From positions 19,032,410-19,096,409 of the forward strand of contig OZ022247.1 of the NCBI GenBank assembly GCA_963978895.1: a stretch of 64,000 nucleotides of DNA. Reading direction: 5' to 3'. Both the position numbers and the translations under genes were made by a program. This document shows positions 52,518 to 63,781 of the stretch, piece by piece. This stretch comes from Erpobdella octoculata (Eukaryota > Annelida > Clitellata > Hirudinida > Erpobdellidae). The notes beneath the pieces are model-generated. The model did no database searches. It was not told where the DNA came from and was given only the letters and a program-made list of their open reading frames with translations. Positions within the stretch are counted from its first letter, which is position 1. Every line of letters starts with the position of its first letter.

Positions 52518-52774
52518 TCAGGGGAACGGACATTTCCCCCCGGACATTTTCCTCTCTGGACATTTCCTCCCTGGACGTTTCCCTTCCGGGGTAGGACAAT
52601 TCCCCCCGGGGTAGGACATTCCCCCCCATGAGGAGCGAATATACTTTTATTGTGGGGCAGTATAGTCGGACTTGCCGACGTTTTTTGAAGAAAATTCGTT
52701 TGTTTATGACCTAAAAAGTTCATTGCATAATTACTGTTGTGCTCTCTAATATAGAGAATATAAATCGGCATCTT

Positions 52775-52926
52775 GGCTAAGATCAAAGTGTAGTGGGCAC
52801 GCCGAACCCCGATGGACGACGATTAAATTGATATGAACAGAAAAATGACAACAAATTTTTCTGTTCTTATCAGCTTAATCGTAGTTCATCGGGATTCGGC
52901 GTGCCCATCTCACTTTGATCTTAGCC
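52775..52926. mobile_element. Palindromic foldback MITE, 152 bp
   Basis: The ends are GGCTAAGATCAAAGTG and CACTTTGATCTTAGCC as perfect inverse complements. The arms continue with GGGCACGCCGAA(C/T)CCCGATG for about 65 bp each, around a small loop near 52845. It has no coding capacity. It lies within the MULE-type element. Confidence 0.85.
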
Positions 52927-53080
52927 TAGTAGAATGAAAAAGTTTATTGAAGAAGAAATACTTAAGCCACAATAAAAATGATTACATACAATTACTCGTA
53001 TGATGCCAAGAAAGTCTATTTAAACGGGTCCAGACAACGTGCATTGTTCTATTTCGCTATTTCATGATGGAGTTTTTTAA

Positions 53081-54267
53081 AGTTTCTCGCGGCCTGGTGG
53101 TCTTAAGTTGATCTATGATGGTTACTCTTACACAAAGAAAACGGAGAAACCAAACAGGATTAGGTGGGAATGCTCACAACGAAAGACAGCGAACTGCAAA
53201 GAAGCGGTGACAACGAGTTTGCAGGTCAGAATAAGATTATTTATCCAAATTACTAAGTAAATTCGAGTTTACATAGGCATTTTTAATACTCTTTGTTTTT
53301 AACGTATTTTATGCATTTTTTGTACACGCAACGTAACGCTTTAATGTATTTCTACAGTGTGACGATCTGCACGTCACAGTTCCGCACAGTCACGATGCCG
53401 ATGTCACTGCCGTGGAGGTCGAAAAAGTAACAATTTCAATGCGGTATAGAGTGCGCGATGTCCGAGCGCGACCAGGACAAATGTTGGCAGCCGGAATTAC
53501 AGCTGCGTCACAAGATGTAGGTACGCGTAAAATTAGGAAGATTCGACAGAATTTAAGACGGTAAAATGCTATTGACAATATTGACTTATATATTTCCATA
53601 AAATTATGTTACAAGTATGAAATGCTGCCACTTGCTTGGACATAGTTTTTATTACATTTCTTTTTAACATTTATGCTTTCAGATAGAGACGAGGCTTCTA
53701 CCACCTTACGCAGAGCACATGGCGGAAGGTGCAGGAGTTGGGGCTGACAAAAGCCTATAAAGAAAAAAACAGGTAAAATATTTCTGTGGAATGTTGGATG
53801 CCCTGGCTTACCTGCCAGTGAATGAAGTCCAAAGTGGGATGCGTATACCTAAGCAGAAAAATACCACTTGACGATGGCCTGGAAGCTATGGAAGATCTGG
53901 TAAATTACTTTGATGCTACATACGTTTCCGGGACGATGAGACGTGTCAAACGCCCAGAAACGCGATGGTATTCAAAAGCTGCACTTACGCCGGAAGCCGC
54001 CATTGTTCCCGCCACCGTTTTGGAACGTTCATGATGCAACTTTAACAGGGGGTGATCGAACCAGCAATATATGCGAGTCCTGGAACTGTGGGCTTTCTAG
54101 CCTTGTTGGTCAGGACGAAGCAATGGCGTCAACCACCAGCCAAGCGATCGACGAAGGCGCTTCAATCGGCTCTTTTTTCGTTAGCGGATGCACGCCAAAA
54201 AAACAAAAAAACTTTGGAAGATGTCCTAGAGGGTCTAGGACACATTATTCGTTTTAGCAATATTTAA
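53081..54267 (+). pseudogene. FLYWCH-MULE transposase, internally deleted and frameshifted
   Basis: Segment 53081-53224 reads RPGGLKLIYDGYSYTKKT and RIRWECSQRKTANCKEAV, a FLYWCH zinc finger. After an intron with GT-AG borders, 53358-53520 continues with CDDLHVTVPHSHDADVTAVE, the His pair of the finger. A third stretch (53683-53770) gives a helical segment with frameshift. Then sequence jumps to DALAYLPVNEVQ, LEAMEDLVNYFDATYVSG and PPPFWNVHDATLTGGDRTSN, parts that normally follow the MULE DDE core. The core itself is missing. Several frameshifts separate these pieces, so it is inactive. Confidence 0.82.
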
Positions 54268-54599
54268 ATGTAACCAATAAATGTTAAATATTTTAAAAAT
54301 GTGTTTGTGTTTCTTAGAAAAACGTGTGAAATCTAACTCTGCCTTGTCCTACCTCGTGGAGTGAGAATTGTCATACTCATGGCGGGGGAATGTCCGAGGG
54401 GGGGATGTACACAATTCACGCACACACATATTTATGGCATGCAAGAAAACACTCTTGCAAAACTACAAATTCATACTACTACATTACCACACCATTAATG
54501 TTTTAACCTGGGGGGGGGAATGTCCTACCTTGGGGGGGGGGGGGAATGTCCGGGGGGGGGGGGGAACGTCCGGGGGGGAATGTCCTACATTCCCTAAGG

Positions 54600-55110
54600 G
54601 GACATCCATTTATTTTGTCAACAAAATATGGTGGGGAGGGGGTTTGAAGAAGTTTGACAATTGTTGACATGGAGGAGGGGGAAGTAAAAGATAAATTGAC
54701 GTCAACAATGTATTTTTTACAAGAGTTAATAAATCAAAAAATAGGAAAGTAATAAATGCATTGTATGCCAGTCAGTCAATTAGAATCTACCTACCCCCAA
54801 AAAACATGCAAAATACGACACAGTTTACGATAATCGTAGTCAATTTGAAATCTGTTACGCAAGACTGAAATAACTGTATTAAAAATTTATTTGAAGAACT
54901 TTTAATATCTACGTACAATTCTATTTTTAGCATAAAAGCCAGCCGTATGAAATATTGTTAGTCATTTTGTTTTGTTTTTTGGGGGGGGGGGGTACAATTT
55001 GTTTGACATAATTTTGTTAGGGAGGTGACTGAAAGTTTGATAGTTGTTGACAAGGGGGAGGGAGAGTAACAACTTGCCTAAAAATTGTTGACATAATTAA
55101 AGGACGTCCC
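54600..55110. repeat. G-rich dispersed repeat of TTGTTGACA type
   Basis: Two related blocks (TGGGGAGGGGGTTTGAAGAA ... ACAATTGTTGACATGGAGGA and GGAGGTGACTGAAAGTTTGA ... TAGTTGTTGACAAGGGGGAG) occur about 380 bp apart with a poly-G run at 54980. Blocks near 63300-63380 are similar. Class unknown. Confidence 0.45.
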
Positions 55111-55216
55111 CTAACTTCTTTTGCCTATAAAACTTAAATTAGATTTGCTAAAAGCAGCTTGAAACATTCAAACTTCGTTACGTAAAGTAAATTTGAATTT
55201 TGTTATACATTAACCT

Positions 55217-55395
55217 TTGACGAACGGGAACTGGAGAATGAGCGGGAACAGGAACTGGAAAGCAAGCGGGAACGGAAAAGCAACAGGAAAAGGGAGAGGA
55301 CGCGGAAGAGCAAGAAGGAGCAGGAAAACGACCAGGAACGGAAGAGCAAGCTGGGGAAAAAACGGGAGCGAGAGAAAAACGATTGGAAATCATAC
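55217..55395 (-). repeat. Minisatellite-bearing dispersed element, reverse degraded copy
   Basis: On the minus strand it has the leader ATCGTTTTTCTCTCGCTCCC followed by units of the GCTCTTCCGTTCCTGGTCG type. The GC-rich start (CCCGGCGTTGCCCGGGG) is lost. It is the only copy of the family outside the neurocalcin-like intron in this window. Confidence 0.65.
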
Positions 55396-55399
55396 AAAA

Positions 55400-57200
55400 T
55401 TATTTGCAAAAAATTAGAAGCTACCGAATTACAAAATATAAAGTATTTGTGAAAAACGAAGTGTTTAACGATTCACTTGTTTAGCTTTATTTATTTAACT
55501 AGAGTTTCATGTCTTTTTTAAAAATCTAGGCACATAATTACAAAATAATGAAATAATACCTACGATGTTTCTTTGAATCTACCCAATAATCAGCAGGTGA
55601 GCTTCAACATACAAACACACACATTAACACACACAAATACACACAATTACACACTTACACAATTACGAAGCCTATTTAGTGCTGAAACACTTTTAAAATG
55701 TTTTAAAATGAAGTTAAATTAAAAAACTAAAATTTAGTTTAAAACAAGTAAAGGAAAAAACGAGTTTTTCAACACAAACTTTAATTTCAAATACACTCGA
55801 TTTAGAAGTACGAAAGATGTTCAAATTAAGTTTTTTAATTTTTTTTATTGAATCATGTATTGTCATCCAATATAAAGCTATGCTGAAAGTTTTAGCTTCC
55901 TAGCTAGTCAAAAAGCTGGTTAAATTTTACTTGCAAGATTTGAAAGATACACACACATACACATACAGAGATTGTAACCTAAATAAAAGTTTGGAAAAAC
56001 AATAACCACGCTGTCTCCTCGAATTTACCCAATAATCAACAGGTAAGCTTCCACGCACATGTTTATTGTGTGAATACGATGCCTTGCGAAGAAAAAAGAA
56101 TGGGCTTATGATTTAATATTTTAAGTGTCAAAAACCATTATTAAACATTAATTTCAAATTATTAAACATCAATTTCAAATTCGTAAACTATATTTTTTTA
56201 ATCCCGTCTAATCACGACGACAAATGTTTGAAATAACGTTTAACCTTACAGCTACTGAATAATACTAAACAATTTTCAATGTTTTGTATTACTTTCTGTC
56301 AGCTGCTGCAATAAATTTAAAAAATAAAACTAAGGTAGCTAAGCAGCTAATGATAGTTTTTGATATTTCAAATTAATAACACAACAGTACACACTCTAAA
56401 TTTCTAAATAACAATGAATTGGGACAGCGCTCTAAAGTCAAAGATATGTAGTTTCGTCTCGGACTGGAGCTAGTGTGCAGTACCGTGAAACAAACTTATA
56501 GATTTGAGTGCTGCCAAACAAAGGTGTTTTTACACACTTTTACTTAACTTGATTTCTATGTCTGCCTGTCTGTCGTCAAATCATGGAATCAATTTTAAAC
56601 TAACTTCCCGATGAGCTAAAGACTTAAAAATTTAAACACACCTCCGAACTGATTAACAATGCATTCTATCTAATTTTCGGATCGACTGGACAAAACTTAA
56701 TTAAATAACGATTTGTGATATTTTCGTCGAACTATTTATTGTCTATGCTAATATGCTCGTTGCTTATGTAACATATATAACTTTCGGATCGATTGGACAA
56801 CATCAACGTCCAGAGGATGTCAAATGATCACTTGAATAGTGTAAACATATAAAAGTATGTTTTTAAAAAACTTTGTTTTTAAATGCTTTTATTTAACTTC
56901 ACTTTTTCTCTGTTTGTTTGTTTGTCTGTGGTGATCAAATCTTAGAAACAAAAATTCACCCACTTTTCGACCACCTAGAGCTCTAAAACTTTCAGTAAAG
57001 CGTTATTCTGGATGACAATACATGAATTTAATGTTTCCGACATGAATTAAGCCTTAAATCAATTAAAATTAATCAAAACAAATTAATTCCTGCCATCTAT
57101 CGACTGTAATAAGTTGTTTATGTATAAGTCGCCAGAGGTCCAAAATAATTAATCAGTACGGATGTTTATTTATAATTTGCCAGAGGTCCAAAATTATTAT
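55400..57200. other. AT-rich intergenic sequence with degraded repeats
   Basis: Several degraded dispersed-repeat phrases occur, for example CTGAAAGTTTTAGCTTCCTA near 55880 and CTTTCAGTAAAGCGTTATTC near 56995. No coding region was recognised. Confidence 0.45.
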
Positions 57201-57276
57201 CAAGATTGAGCGTAATGGTTGTTTTAGATTCAAAATTTTTAGTTCGTTGACTCAGATAAAGAGGCAAATAAAAATA
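57201..57276. repeat. Outer inverted repeat, left arm (pairs with 60010-60083)
   Basis: CAAGATTGAGCGTAATGGTT, then TTCAAAATTTTTAGTTCGTT and GACTCAGATAAAGAGGC, match in reverse complement at 60010-60083 over about 74 bp. Confidence 0.85.
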
Positions 57277-57559
57277 TTTTTTAAAAATTATTCTTAATTT
57301 TTACTTGCTTGGTTCACTTGTTTTAATATTCTTTTGAAATTATATACAACGTTAATTTAGTTAGCTGCCGCAATAAATACATTGACATACACAGCCGTTG
57401 ATTATTAGTTTGTTCTTTCAAAAATCACAAGCAGGTTTATAATTGTAAAGAGTTTAACTTAATTTAAAACGGTTAGTTCAATTTGGTTAAATGTGAGGTT
57501 GGCTTAAATAAAGTTTGAGTTAGAAGAAAGTTTTGCGACACCTCCAGTAATGAATATAG

Positions 57560-57790
57560 TTATATGTTTTCTTTTTAAAATAACTGCCACTCAGAAACTG
57601 AAAATACAACAGATATGAAAATTAGTATTCAGATACTACTTAGACAACAAAGCCGGCCGGGCCATGAAAAGCAGCCCGTGCAGTACTCTACTATGGGTGC
57701 GCGGTTAAATTACAACGTTTTTATTAGGTCAATTTGTTGTCTGTTTGAGATTTTGTCTGTCAGCAATTTCCATACGATGGTGTTTTTTTA
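57560..57790 (+). repeat. Short relative of the composite repeat at 15725-17336
   Basis: The order of blocks is the same: a 157-bp-repeat piece (TAACTGCCACTCAGAAACTG), then GCCGGCCGGGCC, then TCTACTATGGGTGCGCGGTT, and here the TTACAACGTTTTTATTAGGT repeat also found at 20440. Confidence 0.65.
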
Positions 57791-57847
57791 ACATTGCACC
57801 CGTTAGATCATATATTGTCACCTAGCGAAAAAAGTACAAAGTTTTCC

Positions 57848-57923
57848 TATAATTCATATACAACGAAAAACGTTGCGGCGCATATAGGCTACAACATAAA
57901 AACTTTAGTAAAACAGATAGTTA
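57848..57923. repeat. Inner inverted repeat, left arm (pairs with 59558-59635)
   Basis: TTCATATACAACGAAAAACG, then TATAGGCTACAACATAAAAA and CTTTAGTAAAACAGATAGTT, recur in reverse complement at 59558-59635. A second partial direct copy lies at 57997-58040. Confidence 0.85.
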
Positions 57924-58099
57924 TATTTTACATCATAAAAAATACATTAAAAAAAAAACAACGGTTTTCTTGCGCCCTAAAAAGTATAAAATAATATTTT
58001 TCTAATTCATATACAACGAAAAACGTTGCAGGCGCATTATTTACTTTAGTACCCAAAGTACATAAGAAGTATGCAAAAAAAAGAAAGCCTATGTTTTGC

Positions 58100-59530
58100 A
58101 TATTCATAAAAAAAGTTTTTCAACTGATCCAAACAACTATAGGCCAATCTCACTTACCTCAAGTTCCTGTAAAGTTATGGAACAAATAGTTAACAGCAAA
58201 TTATCGTTTTTTTGATTAGTAACTCCTTCATTTCTAAACATCAACATGGTTTTATCAGAAAGAGATCATGCACGACGAACATACTTGAATGCTTACATGA
58301 TTGGACTTCCAACCTTCACGCCAGAGCTGTGACGGATGTTATATACTTTGATTTCCGTAAAGCTAAGCTTTCAACTAAACTAAAAGCCTATGGCCTTGCA
58401 GGCAACCTTTTTAATTTTGTCAAAAACTTCCTGACTGGCCGTAGTCAATGTGTAAAGCTATACAACAATGTATCTCCAGAAAAACCTGTAACAAGTGGTG
58501 TTCCTCAAGGCAGTGTTCTAGGCCCTACTTTATTTTTGCTTTTTATTAATGACGTTGTTGATAATTTTGATAATCTGAATGTTACCACAAAACTATATGC
58601 TGATGATATCAAGAGTTACTCCTGCCGTTCAACAACCGAACCCAATAACGACTTAAGCAGTGCTGTCTTGAGACTAGTAGAGTGGAGTACAAAGTGGCAG
58701 CTCAACATTGCAACTGATAAATGCTTTGTTTTTCAAATCGCTAATAACAAAAATGCGATGGTAACATCGTACTTTTTTGACAACAATAATTTCAAGCTTG
58801 TTTATTATATTAGGGATTTAGGCGTTGTAGTTGATAGTAAGCTACGGTTTGATGAGCACATTTTAACAATAGTTCACAGAACTCAAGCAAGAACTTGTTT
58901 AATTTTAAGATGCTTCCACTCTCGCGACAAGCAGCTTATGAAGACGGCTTTTTGTGTATACGTCCGACCGTTATTGGAATTTTGCAGCGAAGCCTGGTCG
59001 CCTCACCTAAAGTATTTGTGTGACGACATAGAAAAAGTCCAGCGATCTTTCACTAAAAGACTGGAAGGTCTCAAACACGTCTCTTACGGGAAGAGACTGA
59101 AAGTTCTCAACCTGCAGTCATTGAAGCAACGCCGTCTTGAAATTGATCTGTCGCTGTGCTATAAAATTATGCATCAGCTTGTCGACACCCGATACGCTAC
59201 TGACCAAGGAACTGATACAATCTTCAAGCCACCGTACCAGAGGCCATCCCTACAAGCTTTACAAAATTCCATCCTCGTCAGACTGGGTCAAGTATTTCTT
59301 CACCAACAGAATAGTGGAAGCTTGGAGCAACTTGCCTCCTAGTGTTGGAAGGACCAAGTCTTCAGAAGCTTCCAAAACAACGTTTAAAGGAACATTTTGC
59401 TTTGTTTTCAATTGGTTCCTAACTTTTGTAGTTCTTTTCAAATTTATTTTTTTCTTATTTTGTTTTTTTTATGTTTTTGATAGTATTAGTGGCACTATGT
59501 GTTCTTCTGTTTTTTTTCACAAAAAATAAA
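58100..59530 (+). mobile_element. 5'-truncated jockey/CR1-type LINE, different family from the first
   Basis: Sequence begins within RT coding (STDPNNYRPISLTSSSCKVM near 58115) and runs to an A/T-rich end near 59530 with repeated AAATAAAT. Endonuclease and ORF1 are absent. It lies between inverted repeats. Confidence 0.85.
58112..59342 (+). pseudogene. Reverse transcriptase fragment of the second LINE
   Basis: After a frameshift at a T-run near 58209, a frame of about 375 codons holds KHQHGFIRKRSCTTNI, a damaged catalytic A motif (YFDFRKAKLSTKL), SGVPQGSVLGPTLFLLF, and the catalytic box YADD at 58595-58606. A C-terminal part with EKVQRSFTKRLEGL follows. Near 59240 the frame shifts again: the parallel frame (RTRGHPYKLYKIPSSSDWVK ... 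VEAWSNLPPSVG) keeps the family pattern. It is inactive. Confidence 0.87.
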
Positions 59531-59557
59531 TAAATAAAATTACTACATAAATTTTTT

Positions 59558-59635
59558 ATAACTATTTGTTTTACTAAAGTTTTGATGTTGTAGCCTATAA
59601 TCGCCCGCAACATTTTTCGTTGTATATGAATTATT
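59558..59635. repeat. Inner inverted repeat, right arm
   Basis: Reverse complement of 57848-57923 with few mismatches. Together with the outer arms it encloses the second LINE. Confidence 0.85.
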
Positions 59636-60009
59636 GGAATATTATTTTATACTTTTTAAGACGCTTAAAAAACGTTGTTTTTTAAAAATGTATTTTTTAT
59701 TATGTAATTTTTTTTTCTCTAATTTCAAGCAGCCAAAGCCGCCACAGACACTGCTAGTTTATTTATTTAATAACAGAATCAAAAAACAGTGTTTTAGAAA
59801 TGCCTTAATAATTGGATTTATTTACATAAAAAACTAAAATAAATTAAACTTTTTTTGAGATTATTTCTAACTTTTGTAGAATGCATTGTCACAAACAGTG
59901 TTTTTATATTCCATGTTTCAGCTTGATTTGATGATCGAAAGTCTGTTAATTTTAATTTTAAAAATTTGTCCAAAACAAGTACTGATGAAAAATAAATTTT
60001 AAAATATGC

Positions 60010-60083
60010 TTCTATTTGCCTCTTTATCTGAGTCAACGAACTAAAATTTTTGAATCTAAAACAACTGTTACGCTCAATCTTGT
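60010..60083. repeat. Outer inverted repeat, right arm
   Basis: Reverse complement of 57201-57276 with few mismatches. Further right, 60310-60360 (AAACATCCGTACTAGTTAAT ... GACCTCTGGCGACTTAT) matches 57120-57165 inverted. Confidence 0.85.
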
Positions 60084-60420
60084 ATATTGTTTATTTCTTT
60101 CATATGAAATCAAAATTCATAAATTTAACTCGATGTATGGATGAGTTGTTATCTAAAACACTGCCTTAGTATATTGTTATCGAGAATACGGCTATTCTGA
60201 AAGTTTCAAAGCTCTATGTAGATGAATATTAGTCGAATTTGCGTATACCTGTAACGGTAAACTTGATTAATTTACTTTGATTAATTTTAATTGATTTAAT
60301 TTTCGACTTATGCATAAACATCCGTACTAGTTAATTATTTTGGACCTCTGGCGACTTATGAAGACTTTTTACGTAAATTTGCAAACACAACGTTAATACA
60401 AGACCAAAAATTATAAAATA

Positions 60421-60590
60421 ATATTACGAAAGAAAATACTTTTTCAAAAAACACGCTTTTATTTTTAGTCAAAGATTATTTGATGACATATAGAAGGAAA
60501 GGAAAAAATATCATTTTATACTTTTTAGTGCACTTTCCACACATAAATAAAAGCGTGATTTTTGAAAAAAGTATCTTTTTTTGTAATATT
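60421..60590. repeat. Foldback repeat with 50-bp arms
   Basis: AATATTACGAAAGAAAATAC and AAAAAACACGCTTTTATTTT at the left are matched inversely at the right (AATAAAAGCGTGATTTTTGA ... TTTTTTTGTAATATT). The middle phrase GATGACATATAGAAGGAAAG recurs near 62377. Confidence 0.75.
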
Positions 60591-60597
60591 ATTTAAC

Positions 60598-60830
60598 ACA
60601 GGGCTCCAAGTTTGTACACGATATTTTAGATACAGTCTTACCAAACATTTGTATAGCCTAATTATTATTTCCTGGTTTTGACTTATTATTGATTTTTAAG
60701 CAATCCTAAAATCCTATTGGTTTGCTTTGCTGCTTCCGCACACTGTCTTGATGGTTTGCCGCTATTGTGTACTGTTACACCCAGATCTCTTTCTTCTTCA
60801 GATGCCTTTAACACTATTTGCATACATATA
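60598..60830 (-). mobile_element. Small fragment of the first LINE family
   Basis: On the minus strand it encodes SEEERDLGVTVHNS, GKPSRQCAEAAKQTN and NQEIIIRLYKCLVR with several stops. These match the RT C-terminal part of the LINE at 5536-7586, so both derive from one family. This copy is short and older. Confidence 0.88.
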
Positions 60831-61703
<873 letters not shown>

Positions 61704-61845
61704 AACTGCAACAATTCGGCATTTATTTGTTGACTGTTAAGCTGCAGACGTCGTCCAACTGATGGGAAGATTTTTAATTCAAGTACAGATATCGTTTTTA
61801 CAGATGAAAATTTAAATTTAGCACTTTAAAACACAAATTGAGAAA

Positions 61846-61935
61846 ATGATCGGAAAACTTATTTTTGCTTTTTTAACGTTTGTCCTGTGTACGTATACGA
61901 CACATTCGTATTTGCTGTCAGATGATGCATTAAAA
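61846..61935 (+). CDS. Possible first coding exon of a secreted protein
   Basis: ATG begins MIGKLIFAFLTFVLCTYTTH followed by SYLLSDDALK. This has a basic residue, a hydrophobic core and small polar residues before a plausible cleavage site near THS, as in a signal peptide. After residue 30 a donor-like AAA|GTTAGT occurs; reading on would stop six codons later. I could not find the next exon before 64000, so the gene may run off the window or the call may be chance. Confidence 0.4.
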
Positions 61936-61959
61936 GTTAGTATATTTTATTATTGAAAA

Positions 61960-62915
61960 CAGGGTTTATCTGTTATATCTATTGTATCTTGTACACATTG
62001 TATTGTGTTCTTGTACGGATTGCATTGTATCCTGTAGGTATTGTGTTATACCTTTTATTTACGGTATTGCTGACCGAACCCGCAAACTCTCCTAAGAATG
62101 TAATACGACCCAAACAGACCCGTTTTAAATAAATTGTAAACAAAAAGTTGTTATAATAACGGAAAATATTGATTAACTGTAAAACTTATTTTTCTTTTCT
62201 TATATGTAATAGGGCACAATTGAGATCAATTTAAATTTTCAAAATAATATTTAAAATACTTTAAATAAAGATTTTTGACTTGACCCGACCCGAACCATTG
62301 TTGGGTTAAAAACTCTGACCCGACCCAACCTGGCTTGCGGGTCGAACCATCTCTTGGAACACTCTGATTATTTGATGACAGATAGAAGGAAAGGATTAAA
62401 AAATTAATTAAAAAATTAATTGCATTTTTACAAAAGCAATTTTTTTGTAGCTGAAAAATGAAGTTTGTGTGTTGTCTTGATATTATGCGAACATCAATGA
62501 AAGATTACATGCAAGTTGTATTTGGCTTTTCAATTTCGTAGTAATTAAAAAAAACAAACATTAGTTACGAATTTTTCTTCTTTTGAGTGGGAGTGAATAC
62601 ACGACATAAGCCAATTATTTTAATATACAAAGATTTTTAGTGTACTTTTTTGTATACAGTTTTCAAAGTTTTCAATTTCTTCATTAGCTTCCACAGAGAT
62701 AACTGATTGTGCTATTGAAATATATGTTAATAGATTTAAAAATATATTGAAGACAAACTTAATTATAATAATTGGATCCCATCCTTTCTTTAGTTGTTAT
62801 TATTTATTGATTGGACAGTTACACAACTTGCTGGGCTTGAAGTATGGACTCTTCTGATTAAATTCAAAAATCGATATAATGACATATAATTTGCATATTA
62901 AATAGATAAAATCTT
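61960..62915. other. AT-rich sequence with CGACCCGACCC-type words
   Basis: Around 62280-62345 phrases such as GACTTGACCCGACCCGAACC recall a dispersed repeat. No coding exon was seen. Confidence 0.45.
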
Positions 62916-63257
62916 TCAGACATTCATTACATCAGTACAAAAAGGCGCTGTCAAGTTACCCAACCCAAAACAATGTGTCCAATCAATAAAAAATCTGATG
63001 CTGGTTCTGCTGGATAACTGGCCTGCGAAACCCACCGAATTATCGACATCAATTAAATTATTGATGGGTTTATAATTTTTCTGCGTTAGCATATTATACA
63101 GGCGCTTTAAATTGATGAGGACGAAACAGAGAAGAATTGGTTTGGAACAACGAATATGCTTTATTATTTCAATTAGAGCTTTAAGCACGAGAGAAGAACA
63201 AACTATTAAATCTTTGAAGAAATTCACAACTTGGTTCACTTCAGGATCCTGCGTTAA
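62916..63257 (-). CDS. Possible terminal exon of an unknown minus-strand gene
   Basis: An acceptor-like TTTTTAACGCAG on the minus strand is followed by an open frame of about 113 codons (DPEVNQVVNFFKDLIVCSSL ... CFGLGNLTAPFCTDVMNV) that ends at a TAA/TGA-type stop at 62916. It is helical in character, with Cys residues. No domain was recognised. If real, upstream exons lie to the right of 63257 or beyond the window. Confidence 0.35.
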   Translation of the reverse strand, partial: LTQDPEVNQVVNFFKDLIVCSSLVLKALIEIIKHIRCSKPILLCFVLINLKRLYNMLTQKNYKPINNLIDVDNSVGFAGQLSSRTSIRFFIDWTHCFGLGNLTAPFCTDVMNV

Positions 63258-63781
63258 AAATTAAGTGACTTATTCTTGCTTATCGAAAAAACTTCTTTTC
63301 TGGAAGGGACCGCCCACACACTTAAGAAGGGGGAAGGGGGTGACAGACGTTTACAAAAAAGGGGAAGAGGTTTGACAAATTTGACGCCACACTAAAGAAA
63401 ATAATGTATTATTATTTAAACACGTTAATCAAACAATAAATTTGTGCATAAGACATTGAACACCACTAAGGTAATAAATATAATTTGTGTTTAATAATTT
63501 TTTATTTAAATAAGCGTTTTCAGGGTTTAAAAACGTCTTAGAGTGTTATTTTGTGTGGAGGAAAATCAAGGGATTGTGACGTCATATTTGAAGTTGATCA
63601 GATTTTTTGTGACGACATGTGACAAAGGGAAGGGGTCAAAAATTGGCCAACATTGCATGATGTCATTTTTGGGGTACGGCCCCAAACGAGTTTGAATAAT
63701 CTGGCGCTGCAGATAATCTTTAGAGATGGATAAATAAGTGTAATCCTATAGGCATTCTTAAGTTTAAATAACTGTAATTGT
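63258..63781. repeat. G-rich dispersed repeat with TGTGACAAAGGG and TGATGTCAT words
   Basis: Blocks GAAGGGGGAAGGGGGTGACA (63330) and GACGACATGTGACAAAGGGA ... TGCATGATGTCATTTTTGGG (63610-63680) resemble those near 8110-8230 and 38810-38900. They are probably ends of an old dispersed DNA repeat. Confidence 0.5.

Larger units (their letters stand above)
52518..54595 (+). mobile_element. MULE-type DNA transposon with tandem G-rich inverted ends
   Basis: The left end is a series of CGGACATTTCCCCCC and TAGGACATTCCCCCCC words (about 52525-52630). The right end has the reverse complement series (GGGGGAATGTCCTACC etc., about 54505-54595). The two ends are therefore inverted arrays of a 14-20 bp motif. 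Inside are a FLYWCH domain and the C-terminal part of a MULE-family transposase with the central catalytic part deleted. A 152-bp palindromic element is nested at 52775. I found no clear 9-bp target duplication, so borders are approximate. Confidence 0.75.
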
